DNA from: Limnomonas spitsbergensis
Taxonomy: Eukaryota; Chlorophyta; Chlorophyceae; Chlamydomonadales
Direction of reading: 5' to 3'
Length of the DNA: 64,000 nucleotides
Assembly (NCBI GenBank): GCA_037349105.1
Contig: JAYJMM010000123.1
Span: forward strand, 8,432,001-8,496,000
Part shown: positions 52,304-64,000 of the stretch, in pieces
How the letters are laid out: each line of letters begins with the position of its first letter
How positions within the stretch are numbered: position 1 is the first letter of the stretch
Position numbers and translations under genes: made by a program
The notes under the pieces: model-generated
Told to the model about the DNA's origin: nothing
What the model saw: the letters and a program-made list of their open reading frames with translations, nothing else
The model's database searches: none

Positions 52304-55061
52304 ATGGACCTGCTGAAGTCAAAATCTCTTCATTGTCCTACTCTTTTGAGTATGTGCGAAACCATGAGAAACATCAGCAGTGACACAGACTGCCATCGAT
52401 CACTTACTAGTGTACAGACAGCGACCGAGTGGACACTCTGGAGAAGTGACTGTGGACAGATGTCTCGGCGCACCAACATCATGTTAGCAGCATATCATGG
52501 CAACATCATGTTACTGCGACAACTGTGCGAGGCGTCCACCTGTGTTGCAGCTGATGTGAATATGCAGAGCCCTGACGATGGGGCAACAGCGCTGCATGCT
52601 GCTGCGAACTGCGTTAGGAGTGACCTCGCAGTGGATGCAATCCAGCTCCTCCTCCAACATGGCGCAGATCCAAAGCTGAAAGACAGCGATGGTTACCGTG
52701 CATTGGATTTGCTCACGACTGGTGGACAGCGAGGTGACCAACCCTACCCTCGCAGCGACGGAGGTGACAGCACTGAAGACCAACATGTCCTGCTACAACC
52801 TGAGGTGGGTGGATAAAATGCCTCACAGCATTCGAGTCTGCATGATATAGTGTACCGTCACAATTATTCGCACGAGTTGATACAACGAGCGATGTCTTGC
52901 CGGCCATGGGCACGTGTTTTGCTGTGCTCGGCAGGTGCGTGCAGCCGGTTGTGCACCTGTATTCTGCACATGGATGGTCATAGCGCGAATCATACGTGCC
53001 AAGACGCGTGTCTTGAATCGGTGGCTGCTCATGTCCCATGGACCTCACCTTGCTCAAACACGAGTTTGTTTCTGTGCCTATCACCGTATAAATCAGGGTC
53101 AGCACAGTTTCACTCAATTTCACTGCGGGGTTCGGCAGGACGCACAGTTTATCTTTGAACGTATCGTTGATCACCAACGAAGTATTGGCCTCGGTCTAGG
53201 CTCTTACTTGCATCCCGAAACGCAACCAAAGGCTCACAGCTCGAACGCTTACTTAAATCCTGCCTTACGACCTGCAGGGTCCACCTTTCGAATCAAACGG
53301 TCTTTCGGAGGAGGACAGGCAGCTCTTCAGCACGCCCGACTTCCGAATGTACCACTTCAAGGTAAGCAGCACCTTCGGCGGAAGCAGATCAAACTACACG
53401 CCTCCAGTGCAACCTCCTGCGCAGCGCCTCATCAGGAAGGCTTTCGGCACTACTATCTGCCTCGCATCGACTTGTTACGTAAGGCCTGTCTGCTGACATG
53501 ACAAAAGACAGGTCTTGGTGCACCTAGCCAGGCCACGTGGCACCCAGATAGTCAGCCGGCAGCTTTACAAACCACGCCCCCGTTCTCACCATTTCCCCCA
53601 GGTTGATGACTGCCCGAACAAAGAGCACAAGCTGGATCATGACTGGACGGCATGCCCCTATGCCCATCCTGGGGAGAAGGCAAAGAGGCGGGATCCAAAG
53701 AAGCACAGCTACACCAGTGTGGCTTGTCCCGACTTCCGAAAGGTATGGTTCTCAATCCAAGTCACTTGCCATCAGTCCCAGACATAAATCTGTCCGGATT
53801 CTATAACAATGCAGGCCATGTGTCTCTGTTTTGGCTAGTTGCAAAGCTTTGCACAGTCTTACCTCCTCTGTACCTCTCGATCGCCCTGTCTGTCCTTTCC
53901 GAAGTTGGGAAGCCCTTTGTGAAGCCCCCAATGCTTAGACAACCTTCACTGCGCCCGCGACTGACATTGGGACTCAACCTCTGTGCACAGGGGACATGCA
54001 AACGCGGCGATGTCTGCCCTTACGCCCACGGCGTGTTTGAATCTTGGCTCCACCCATCCAAGTACAGCACGCAGCTCTGCAAGGAGGGTGAGGCATGCGC
54101 CCGCTGCGTCTGCTTCTTTGCACACAGCCTGGAGGAGCTGCGGGAGTCGCAGGAAGACATCGGCCTGGCTTCCCTGCAGTTTCCGCTGCACCCCCCCCGT
54201 TGCTCCTCCTTAAACTCCTCCCTCTGCTGGGGCTCATGTCTCTCGGATCGAACGAGCAGCCCCGGCAGGACGACGCTGAGTCATGCCTCTCTCCGGGCTG
54301 CAAGTCTCACGGGCCACTCCTCGGCACCGCACAGCTTGGCTGCCGTCAGCGGGAAAGACAGGGGCCTACTGGCCCCAGCCTCGGAGCTGCACTGGTTGGG
54401 CACTCAGCCTGCCCCCGCAGGCCACGTCATGAAGCGCCTGGCCGCCACCACAACCCTTACCCAACGTCTGGAGCAGCTCAAAGTACGCACCCCGGGCCCT
54501 GTGCGGTCGTCTCTGCCATCATCTATGGGGCCGCATGGACCGCCTCCGCCTCGACGCGTCTCAGCCTCGGCGGTGCCGACCGCTTCCTGCTACCAGGGCG
54601 GGAACTTCTGGACCCAGCGGGCACCGGCACAGCGCCCTGACCAAGCCGCTTATTTCAACCCGGGAGCTTCACCCGGCTCGGTGATGGTCACTCCCAGGTA
54701 CCCCCCGGCTTACACAGCCTCACCCGAGGCGTTCAACCTGACCAACCCGCTGATTGCCGGCGCGCTCCAGGCAGGCGTGCTCCCTCAGCTACTGGCGCAG
54801 CTGTCTCTGCAGCAGCTGGCCTTGCTGGGGCAGACGGATTTCGGCATGCAGCAGGGGCCCTCGTACGACTGGGCCCCAGCCTCCCCTGCCATGCCTGCCC
54901 CTCAATGTCTGACCTCGTCCCTGGCCGACATGCTGCTGCTTCAAGGCGGTATGTCAGGCAATTTGTATGCATCATCGGGCAACTCGGAGTTTGGCAGGGC
55001 GGGACCCCACGTGCAGGCAAGCGCGCTGCCGTGGAGGCCTGAAGCACCGCAGCTCTGGTAG
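52304..55061 (+). CDS. Ankyrin-repeat / plant-type tandem CCCH zinc-finger protein
   Basis: Exons 52304-52804, 53278-53361, 53602-53742 and 53991-55061 join in phase 0 to give 598 residues. Residues about 52-135 are two ankyrin repeats ([11 protein letters not shown] and TALHAAANC...LLLQHGADP). Exons 2-4 give the plant RR-type block: [11 protein letters not shown], then [14 protein letters not shown], then tandem fingers C-X7-C-X5-C-X3-H ([19 protein letters not shown]) and C-X5-C-X4-C-X3-H (ending CVCFFAH). The C-terminal about 290 residues are P/S/A/Q-rich with [16 protein letters not shown]. Plant relatives (AtSZF/KEG-type TZFs) shuttle between nucleus and cytoplasmic granules and act in RNA turnover and stress; that role is inferred. 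The ATG at 52304 is the first in the ankyrin frame. Plant family members have a longer linker after the ankyrins. Confidence 0.9.
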
Positions 55062-58000
55062 GAGATCAGCGGTGCTGAACAAGTGCCTGCCCATTTGGTT
55101 TCGTTTTTTGTGTCCAGGGATTATTCAGGGATCTGTGGAATTTGTCAGGCCCGTGCCTGAAATTCAGGAGTCCGTCTGGGCACCTGTTAATGATCAGCCA
55201 GGGAGAAGCTTAAGAGGCAATTCAAAACTCATGATATTTTGTGTGTATAAGCATCTTGCCCCTTCACCTCATCCCCACCCCTCCTCTTTCCCGACCTGAC
55301 TGATTGCCCTGCTTTGTGACACTACATCGTGAAACCTTACAGCTGGGTTGAGATTCTGATGTGGAATCCAATCAGACCCAACAGTACAAGCTCACGAGAG
55401 GCCCTGACATTTGTTCAAGTCTGTGTCGTGATATGTGGAGGTTCAGATTTTGTATACAGATTTCTCACAGCTTGGTTACTGAAGTCAAGAAAGTAACTGA
55501 AGTCAAGAAAGTAACTGAGGCTATACAGCAGTAGCCCTCTCGATTTTTCTTAAGCTTTGGCATTTTAAAGCAATTCTTGTACAAGCCTGAAGTATGGCAT
55601 ATATTATTGCCAGGAGTGCAGAGAGGGGAATTTGAGACCCGCGAGGCCCATATTTGGTGTCCAAGAGAGCATCGTTTTCTTGTATTTCCTACTGAGGATA
55701 ACCCGTGACCGTGAGAGTCCTATCTTGGCGAGATCTGGGAGTATAATGACCCGTAAATTCAGAAAGGGTAACTCGGGGTAGATATGTATTTGGCATCTCG
55801 GTACTGTTAGTGCTGCCGATGCCGTACTGGATTATTGTATGTCCACTCCCAGATCACTTGAAAGGATCAGGAAGTCTGCAGGCGTGCCTTTTTGCTTTTG
55901 CATGGTTCTGGTACGAGATGGGCTTGCACCTTTGCATAGCTTGCATCTCTAAGTAAAGCTTTGGCCATAGCATGGGTTACACGGTTATGGGTGATAATGG
56001 CCAAGAAGCCTGAACGTTTATGCTTCAAGTATACCGGTATACAACAGGCCAGGAGACAAATTTCAAATGTTTTCTGCCCTCAGTCTTTTTGATGAGTGTG
56101 GGGTTTCCATTTCAGTTAGATTTGGTGCACAGATTAATTAAGATGCAACAGAATACCCTCTGAGGGTGACCTTGTGCTCAATTGTCTGATGACTGGCCCT
56201 GAGTGAGTCCTATTTGGATTTGTTTGGTGGCTGGCATTGAGGCTGTCTTAATTTGAGTTGTATTGTGGTTGCCTGGGGTGGCCGTGAGGATATCATATTT
56301 GAGTTGTACAGTTGCTGGCCCTGGGAATGTCATAATTTGAACTGTCTTTAGGCTGCTGAATGTTTGTAGTGTGGAGGCCCTCAGGGTTAAACAATCTGAG
56401 TTGTTTGATGGCAGGCCCTGAGGTTGTCTTTCATTAAGTTGTTTGGAGACGGTCAAGTATTTCAAGTGTAGACAGGCCTAAAGGCTGTAATGGTTGTGAT
56501 ATTTTGGCAGCTGGCCCTGAGAGTGTCGCAATGTTAAGTTTCTGGGGACTGGTGATTACCTTCACTGTGGAGAGGTCCTGATGATATCATAATTTGAATT
56601 ACTTGGAGGCTGCCTACTTCGTTTTAGTGCTGAGGCCCCTAATGTTGTTTCAGTGGGAATTGTTTGGATACTGCGGTGGCTCAGCTTTCACTTGCGATGC
56701 TTGCAAGGATGTGATAATGAATGTAGCTTTGATATGTCTCGATTAAGTTGTGTGGCTGAGTTTTTGTTTGTAAGAGAAATGAATGGCATGGTCGAAAGAT
56801 ACCATAGAGTTAGGGAGCACCGAACACCAAATGACTCATAAAGTTCACGCTAAACTGTTTTTGCTTTCCTCAATTTCGGTTGGGTTGACATATGTTGAAG
56901 CTCCAAGCAGTTGGTAGTTGGATAACCGGTGGTCTGGTTTCTGAGTTGTTTGAAGACCTGTGGATTAAGGCATGAGGTTCCATTGAGTAGGAAGCTTAGC
57001 AAGTGCTGTAATGATAAAGCAGAGGGAGATGGTGGCACATGATTTTTGTCCATTTTATTCCATATCATGACGGGGGGCGAAGGTCTGAGCCCCTTATCCC
57101 CAATCAATTGTTGTACATCCTATACATATCACAGTGGGGAACAGAAAATGTGCGATCCAGTCAGTTGAACTAGGGGCTTCTTATGGTACCACTCCGAAGA
57201 ACTGGTTAGCAAATATCAACTGTCCAACAAAACATTGCTTAATGTAGTATTTTTTCTTCCTCCTCCTAGTTTCCAACCAGACAGTTGGACATATACGTAC
57301 CTTCTCGAGCAGGGCCCAGAGGTGTAATGACCGCACATGGAAAGTGAGGTTCGGAAAAGATGCGGAAAGAGCAAAGGGAAAGAAAGTGGAGGAACAGTCC
57401 AAAGGCTGGACATGAAAAGAGGCTCGAGAATTCCACTGCCGCTTGAGATATTTTGCCCCAAATAAGTCTTCCACATGGAAGTCTACATCTGCCACAAAAG
57501 TTATTTTCCTCTTACCTTCAGTTTCTTTTCTTCCAACGGGACAGTTGGGCGCCCACGAGGCCGAGCCTGCTTGAGCAGGGCCCAGAGGTGTAATGTCATT
57601 GACCCACACAAGTTAGGGCGTCCCACCGAGGGGGGGGGGCAGAAAAGAAAACAGTGACCTCATCACCCCTACTTCTCCAAAACTCATCCGTTTGACATGG
57701 GGAGTTGCACCTAAGGACTTTTGGGAGGGTATCTCGGCTTCAAGAAAAAAAGCAAGGGGGTTTTAGGGGCTTGGACCCCCCCTCATAGTTTGGCATGCAT
57801 CGACCGGGTACGGAACGTAAACCGTTGACCATGCACAGGGGGTCGTTGAAAAGCCCTGGCCCTGCCCTATGCAGTGAGCTCTTCATATCATGCAATTTTC
57901 TCGGGGTTAAGACTCGCGCCCAGTTTCCATTGTTTATTCTTTCAAACAGACAGTTTGTATGCCCACTTGACTGAGCATTTTAGGCAGGGCCTGGAATCCT

Positions 58001-58933
58001 CTGTTATAACGGCCTGGACTTGCATCATCTTGTTGAGGGCTAGTTTGTTGTATATGTTTTGCCTCCTTGCGACCTGGCTCCTTCCCTTTTTGTGTCTCTC
58101 TTGCTTTTAGGGGAGGGGATCCTTAGGTCCGCCTTTCCGTTTTCTGGGTGGGGGGTCCTTTGTCCTTCTCTCTGTTGCCATAAGTTCCTGGACTTTTCCC
58201 TCCCAACAAGACTGGAATAAGGATAGCCGCAAGTAGGAGTGGGAGGCTCGGGCTTCTGTGTAACCAAGTTGAGTTTTTTGAAGGATAGTCCCGTCAGGGG
58301 TAGGGGATACGGTTTGCCAGAACTTTTTTTGTTGTTCTTGTTGTTTCGAAGGTGAAACTACCTTCCTTTCTTTCATCTTGTGCCCTCTCCCATAAGTTTA
58401 CTACCTGACTTTTCGTTTGCCGACGTGGCCGAGCTTTAAATAAGCAGGGTCCAGAGGTGTAACGTCACTGACCTGCATCATCTAATCCCTGGGCTCCAGC
58501 TGCTGCTTCTCCTGGCTTATCGATCAGAATAATAATAAAATAAATGAAGGCATTGGTGGTGGCTAGAAACTAGCTTACAAGATATTGTGCACGTCGAGGC
58601 TCAAATCGTAATACATGACACAACCAGCTATTCAAGTACCGGTCCTGGTGGGCAGCTTCACCCAATCATGCAGTCAGTTCATCCACTTACTAAATAATTC
58701 ACGTGCGGAGCAGCTAGGGCGTGAGCACTGGACCAATGTTCTAGGACATGTCAGACAGAGGATGCATTCTATACTCGAGCCTCGTGTCATTCCCACAAAA
58801 TCGTCAGAAAGGAGGGTCAGACCCCCCTGGTAGAAACACACTAGCGCAGATGGGGGTGGGGTCCTACAATCATCAGCGGAAGCGACCCAAAGCAACAAGC
58901 GTCGGGGGCAAGGTTCAAAACTAAGCGAGTCCA
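55062..58933. other. Repeat-rich intergenic stretch
   Basis: The first part should be 3' UTR of the CCCH gene. A 20-bp direct duplication (GAAGTCAAGAAAGTAACTGA) is at about 55481-55520. A degenerate array covers 56170-56680. Four of the five local copies of the dispersed module occur between 57.28 and 58.48 kb. No protein-coding region recognised. Confidence 0.5.
56170..56680. repeat. Degenerate about 55-bp tandem array (GTTGTTTGG..GGCCCTGAGG)
   Basis: About nine diverged units containing TTGAGTTGT, GGCTGGCCCTGAG and TGTCATAATTTGA in constant order with spacing of about 50-60 bp. Old and decayed. Confidence 0.6.
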
Positions 58934-59350
58934 TTACGAAATGATCCCCTTGACGTACACCATGCCCTTCTCCATCAGGTTAAACTCCTGCAAGGTGGGC
59001 ACAGGTCGGGCGTCTGCAGACTAGGGACAGCACGGGCAAGGCGTTGCATGATTGGAGGGACAGCACAGACAAATGATGAAGCGGATATAATTAGCAAGGC
59101 AAGGCACTGAACAGGGAAATAAATGATGGGTCAAACAGGCTTCGGGGGATGTGGGAACATGGGTCTTCACACATGACTTCCTTTCCTTTCGGGGATGGTC
59201 AGTTCCTTCTCCGTTTTCTGTCTGTTCCTTTCCGTTCCTTTCCCTTCTCCTCTAGCCTAAAGATTATTTTCCTCCCACCCAGACAGTCAGGCGCTCAAGT
59301 GGCCGAGCCTTTTCAGCATGTCCCAGAGGTGTTATGTCATAGACTCGTGA
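57250..59350 (+). repeat. Cluster of five dispersed-module copies
   Basis: Copies at about 57285-57335, 57530-57605, 57950-58020, 58420-58475 and 59275-59345, all in plus orientation. Shared order: pyrimidine-rich TTTCCT.., ACAGACAGTTGGGCGC, CACGAGGCCGAGC, GAGCAGGGCCCAGAGGTGTAATGTCATTGAC (split here as blocks). The GGCCGAGC...AGCAGGGCCCAG core is also the 3' end of the SINE-like elements at 4.6 and 23.8 kb. The last copy lies in CCB1 intron 5. Confidence 0.65.
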
Positions 59351-62300
59351 CATCCCCAGATCATCCGTGTATAACGATGTACCTGACCTTCAAAAAACCC
59401 ACAACAGTGAGGGCACTTGACCAAATTTTGCCCACAGAGGCAAGAACAGCACCAGTTCTATCATCGTTGAGCCAGTGGATCAGGCGGGGCCAGCTTGCTG
59501 TGCCAGCCCCCCCCCCATGTGGGTTCCTTGCAGTACTTGCCCAGGAAGAAGGATGGAGGATGGGAACAGCGTCTGATAGGGGACCGACCTTCTGAAATCT
59601 GTTGATCTCCTCAATATCGCCCTCAATGATGATGTCCGTTGTCAAGTTGTCATCAGATGTCACCATCTTGACCCGCACCTGGCAGAAAAAGGATTTGTAG
59701 CAAAACGTGGTGAGGTGAGAATTGAGGAGCGAGGCTGTATAAAACCCATCAACACCTTCAGGACTGGCAGTACGACCATGACAATACAGCAGGCCAGGAC
59801 AAAATGCCCAGTACAGTAGCATGTTGGAATCTAGTTAGGCAGTAGCTAGCACTTGATCATCAGGTACAGATCTTCTCACGCAGCGGCTATCCACCCCATA
59901 ATGACTTGTCTGGCCGATCCCGAGCGGTTAAGACAAGACCACAGACCAATATGCTCGAGGACCATCAACCCGTACCAACAGATCCCCCCTGTATCTCACC
60001 TCTTCTTGCCGCGTTCCCTTGGAGTAGTAGTAGAACCAGGCTCCAGGGGCAGCGAGCGTCAGCAGGTACCACCAGTTTCCAATGTCAGGGAATAGGGTGC
60101 TCAGCACTAAAGCCACGCTGCCCATGCCTGAGGTGGGGAGACAGGCACAGGCGGGTTAGTGGGTATAGTACTTGACATTTTAAGGCTGCCAGTTCGCCGG
60201 ATAAGGGACCGCAAGCCTCAGCAGGTACTACCAGGGAATGTCAGGGAATAGGGTGCTCAGAACCAAAGCAACGCTCCCCATGCCTGAGGTGGGGTAAAAG
60301 GCGCAGGCGGGTTAGACGGTGTTACAATTGCCATTCAAAGGCTGTCAGTTGGCCAGGTAAGCATGTACATAGGAAGGTGCACAGACTGGTATTGAAGACA
60401 CACTTTCCACCCTAATTCGCATGTCTCTCACCCGGACTTACACAGAAAATTTGTTTTTTAGACTTTCAATTCAAAACACATGTTATGACTTCCACGTTAA
60501 TTACACCAAAACCAAACTTTGTAAAAACATGCCCGCAGTGAAAATAAGCCCAGGAGCAGGCAAGGGCGGCCTAGGCATCCATGCAGCATGGACCTGAAAT
60601 CACCGCACCCCCTCTACTCTTGCACACCTCTGTCTAGATCATGCAACAGGGCTGATTAAGCGCCACCTCTGATCAGATCATACACCACCCCATGCCATGC
60701 ACATGCACAACTAATTATCATGCACCACCCCATGCCATTCACCACCCCTTGCTATGCACACTTCCACTTATTACCATGCAGCACCTAGGAGTAGGTTCAT
60801 ACACATGTGCCACCTCTGATCAGATCATGCACCATTCCATGCCATTTACCACCCCTTGCTATGCACACATACCACTTGTTATCATGCAGCACCTAGATTC
60901 ATACACACACGTGCCACCTCAGATCACGCACCACCCCATGCCATGCACACAAATCACTTGTATGAAGGAAACCTAGGAGTGGGATCATACACACACAAAC
61001 CACCTCAGATCGGATCATGCACCAGTGCACCACCCCAGATCAGGCACTTGCATCACCTCAGATCCTGCACATGCCAACACTCACTCATGAAGGTGTAGAA
61101 GGTCACTGCTGCAGCCTGACCCTTGTTGGCCGCGTAAAGGCCCGCAAATGTGATGACCTCCCCAGTAGATTTGAGCTCGTAGTTGTAGTTCTTGAAGTAT
61201 GTAAAGACCTTGCGGGCACGATCATCCATGGGCATGGCACCCTCCCTGCCAGTCGGGAATGCAACAAAGACGATTCAGTCACGTTCGCAGCAAAAAACGA
61301 AGCAGTGAGAAGGAAGAGTTCAGAGCACCAAACGAAAAAATGGTCCCCAGAAGGTGGTAGTTTGGGGTACCAACAGGGTTTTCGGCTTTCCGCCTTAGCT
61401 TCATCCCTTTATTTTTGTCTGCCAAGGTCACGCATGCACAGACTGTTGCATGTCCAGAAACATGCCACGGCCCTTTTCTTGACAGCTGGGAATGCAAAGA
61501 ATCTTTCATATCCATGAATTTGGCCCTTTCTCTGACTGCTGGGAATGCAAGTTGAGGTCCAGTATGCAGAGACTGAAAGCCGTCCATGGGCGCGTCACCT
61601 CTCCTGACAGCTAGGAGTGTTCGGCTGGCCGTGGGGAACACATAGGGGGAAAATCCAGCATGAGTACGCCTTGCCAGTGCAGTGATGTAGAGGCATGGCG
61701 CCCTCCTTGACAGACGGAGGAATGCAGCAGGGACTTTGTCATGCAACAGCTTTGCAGGAAGCCGTTCAAGGGCTTGCTGCCCTCACTGTAAGCATGGGAT
61801 GCACAGACGGGCTGCAGGGCTGCATGGAAGCAATTTCCTTAGTCTTGCGGGTAGGCTGACTGGCCTGGTGAAATATCTGGCTGCTAGGCTGGGTCACGGT
61901 AGCTCATGGTTGCAGTATCCACAGGTTGGCTGCCTTGTAGGCCAATGCGACGATATCCCTGCTCCAGAGTGTGGTCTTTCTAGCAGTATGTGGTACACAG
62001 GGTGCATAATTTTCATAATTCCTGAACAAGTTCAGGATCCCCTGGTAGATCAGGATTGTTCTGCTGGGGAATGCATCAGGCCCAACTACCAATCCGTCTT
62101 ACAGTCATTCTTTGCTGAAGACGGCACGCGTGACGCTCTGCCGTTTTTCGTGCAGCGCAGCAGCATCTCTGATCACTTGTCCTACTTCACAACCACTGCC
62201 CTCATAGCGTGATTCGGGTTCCTCTACAGTTTGGTTCTTGCGCTGTGCCCCTGGCCCTGGGCTGACTGAGATGAAGTGGGCAGCAGGTGGGACGGAGAAA

Positions 62301-63223
62301 GGAACTGGTGCCCATACGCACATGGCCCTGCTGGCCGCCTCATATCTCACCTGCCAGGTCCATCCACCTCGTACACTTTCCGCTTCTTTGAGGCTTGAGG
62401 GGCACGCTTGATTTGCGACCAAATTCCTGCAGGCGCCACATATTAGTGTGATGAGTTGACATCTGACAGGTTTTGTTCTCGGCTTAATTGCACAGCAGCG
62501 TATTATTTATTTCGCGGTTGGCACTGGGAGGTAGCAATTTGTTATAGAAGCTGCACCCTCACCTTCAAAAAAACCCACAGATTTATAGATTGCCACTTCT
62601 TGAGACCCTGAATCTGAACCCATGCTCATCCTATTTCAAACAGAAGGAACCTTTCCATGAGCCAGGGGTTCCGGCAGGGGCACAGCCTTTCTCCATCCAG
62701 CCTTGAAGCCACATGGGGAATCATTTGCAAGCCTGGGTAGCAAGACCTCAGGGTGATATAACAATCATCACCTTAAAGAGGACTATTCATCCATTAAGGG
62801 TTTCTAGGCTCATCTGACTGTGGGCTGTGGGGCAGACTGACCAGAGTCCACACATCCACCTGTCCTCCACACATACCAGCTTCCACCAGTCACCCCTTGG
62901 CCACACAGCATCCACTCCTGTCACCACGCACCTGGGATGCACATGAGGAGGAGGCCCCCTGTGACGTATAGGGAATTCGCCTGAACGCCATCGAACGGGC
63001 TAGGGCCGACGTCCGCTAGAGCGGGCGATGCAGACATCAGGTATAGGGCAGCGGTTGTGGCTAGCGATGGGATGATCTGAGCGGCCCCGATGAGCTGCTT
63101 TGTTGAGGACACAGCGGTGATGGGCAACGCCCGCAAAGGGCGAGGGCTTTGTGAAAAAGTTCGGCTTCGGAAAACGGGTCGCGTCTGGACGCAGCCCCCC
63201 CGGATGTTGCCTGCACACTGCAT
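58934..63223 (-). CDS. CCB1: Cofactor assembly of complex C (cytochrome b6f) subunit B, CCB1, chloroplast
   Basis: Thylakoid membrane protein needed for covalent attachment of heme ci to cytochrome b6 (CCB pathway). Exons 63223-62932, 62426-62351, 61245-61085, 60127-60000, 59678-59589 and 58987-58934 join in phase to 266 residues, matching the plant length of about 267. Residues 1-70 form a chloroplast transit peptide (R/S/T-rich, ending SPALADVG like a processed thylakoid protein). The first membrane span is SLYVTGGLLLMCIPGAW (exons 1-2). Conserved stromal blocks are YFKNYNYELKSTGEVITFAG and NKGQAAAVTFYTF (exon 3), the second hydrophobic region GSVALVLSTLFPDIGNWWYL (exon 4), then KMVTSDDNLTTDIIIEGD (exon 5) and EKGMVYVKGIIS (exon 6). 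No key region is missing. Introns 2 and 3 contain duplicated splice-junction sequence. Confidence 0.95.
60200..60365 (-). pseudogene. Dead tandem copy of CCB1 exon 4 acceptor and 5' part
   Basis: 60205-60365 is a diverged copy of 60050-60200, covering the acceptor and first about 20 codons of exon 4 (MGSVALVLSTLFPDI is readable) plus upstream intron. The copy keeps a CAG acceptor and the reading frame, but runs into TAG soon after the conserved block and lacks the rest of the exon. Confidence 0.85.
60660..61080. repeat. About 115-bp degenerate repeats in CCB1 intron 3
   Basis: Blocks CACCACCCCATGCCAT, CACCCCTTGCTATGCACAC and ATCATGCAGCACCTAG recur in order three times with decay. They fill the intron up to the exon-3 donor, whose neighbourhood (CATGCAC, CACCTCAGATC) they resemble. 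Confidence 0.65.
61245..61735. repeat. Scattered copies of the exon 3 acceptor junction in CCB1 intron 2
   Basis: The sequence at the exon-3 acceptor (plus view GGCATGGCACCCTCCCTGCC, AGTCGGGAATGCA) recurs in degenerate form near 61465, 61517, 61580 and 61695 with blocks such as CTTGACAG, CTGGGAATGCAA and ATGGCGCCCTCC. Spacing varies from about 50 to 120 bp. Confidence 0.65.
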
Positions 63224-63380
63224 TACTGAAGTTTTATATGTACGTCTGTTTTTGATGAATTGACTGTTGGCAGTCTGTATGAGGTTCCCGCTAACTCCTG
63301 GACGCTCGGTATCGATACTTATGGTTCACAGAGATGGCTCATGTCTGGTTCAGGCGGTGCCACACTACGTACGGCCAAGT

Positions 63381-63880
63381 ATGAACCCTCAATCCTTTCA
63401 AGGCCAGGGTCGAGGACGAAGTTTCTTCGAAATCACGGCGAACGGTAGGATTCCTGCTGACCTAACCATTCATACGAATTTAGTCCATTCTTTAAGAGCA
63501 TGTCGGATGAAAAGACTGACGAATTGGAGCGCGTCGCTGAAGGTGGGCCCATCCTGCGCTCGCGCTCGCGGCCGGGTCAAAGCGCCTCCAAAATCTTATT
63601 CCTGAAGCCACGCCACGGCGGATCCTACCTGTCTGTCATCGGCAAGGCCTCGCAAGCAGGCATCCGATGCTTTCGACCATTCGTGTTGCATACCCCCTGC
63701 TTTGGCCCCGGCCGATGTAACTGCACTTGACTGCGCATGAGACCCAGATGCAGCAGCTTATTTTTGTGTGGCGATACTGTTTCTGCCCCCCCTCTTGGGT
63801 GACTTCTTCAGGTGGAGCAGAGGTGTCAGCTGCAGAGGCACCTGCCACGGATGGCGCAGAAGGAGGAGGCAACCCTGAAG
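63381..63880 (+). CDS. Possible 5' end of a divergent gene, unrecognised
   Basis: Downstream of the CCB1 start on the other strand, three segments have splice-like limits: ATG at 63381 (MNPQSFQGQGRGRSFFEI) to a GTAGGA donor at 63445; about 63499-63542 (MSDEKTDELERVAE) to GTGGGC; and 63812-63880 (after TTCTTCAG) to GTGTGC, reading GAEVSAAEAPATDGAEGGG in the phase of segment 2. Segments 2 and 3 join in phase; 1 and 2 do not join cleanly, so 63500 may be the start. The product would begin acidic and low-complexity. The window ends before any domain appears. Confidence 0.3.
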
Positions 63881-64000
63881 GTGTGCATGTGTCTGTCAGC
63901 TAGGTCACAAGATACATGTCCCTTAAGCTGGGCAGCATGTGGCTGAGTGATAACTGCTAGGCACCTATGGGTCTCTCATCCGGACTGCACGTCCAGCAAG

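Overview
The window is nuclear DNA of a green-lineage (Viridiplantae) organism, most likely a green alga. The evidence is a MyTH4-FERM kinesin (KCBP), a chloroplast-targeted cytochrome b6f assembly factor (CCB1), a plant-type ankyrin/tandem-CCCH protein and spliceosomal introns in every host gene. The species cannot be fixed from the sequence. Host genes are sparse and the window is mostly repeats and transposons.

Left part (1-24.9 kb). A Pol III pair lies at 2 kb: initiator tRNA-Met on + and tRNA-Leu(AAG) on -. KCBP occupies 5.3-16.3 kb on - in 21 exons whose phases I could join by eye; only its extreme N-terminus is missing. Several of its introns are built from degenerate tandem copies of their own splice junctions, and one holds a 148-bp hairpin. 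From 16.3 to 24.9 kb I see no recognisable gene, but there is a 35-bp dimeric satellite, a hAT-like non-autonomous transposon with an 8-bp target duplication, and tRNA-derived SINE-like elements.

Centre (24,899-49,969). One very large, young retroelement on the - strand dominates. Its reverse transcriptase, RNase H and integrase are Ty3-type with a DDE integrase, yet its terminal repeats have the split order A1-internal-B1-gc-A2-B2 that is known from PAT/Ngaro tyrosine-recombinase elements and is not expected for an integrase element. The outer ends are TGTC...GACA with a 4-bp TAAA target duplication. The internal B1/A2 junction reads GACA-gc-TGTC. The first 24 nt of the internal domain are exactly complementary to a segment inside the A repeat, suggesting self-priming. 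One 5131-codon frame carries gag-like, protease-like, zinc-knuckle, PHD-like, RT and RNase H regions, then a DNMT3-like cytosine-5 methyltransferase, the integrase and a C-terminal PHD finger. A further 270-codon frame lies upstream in the same phase behind a single UGA. A 5.3-kb non-autonomous CACTA transposon (TSD GAA) is nested in the A2 repeat.

Right part (50-64 kb). A short AGAAC-rich array is followed by the ankyrin/CCCH gene (52.3-55.1 kb, +, 4 exons), a 3.9-kb repeat-rich stretch holding five copies of a dispersed module, CCB1 (58.9-63.2 kb, -, 6 exons), and what may be the 5' end of a divergent gene. The CCB1 introns also contain duplicated splice junctions, including a dead copy of exon 4, so this mode of intron growth appears in two unrelated genes.

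All intron/exon calls are by eye from GT-AG signals, phase and remembered family alignment. No database or alignment program was used.
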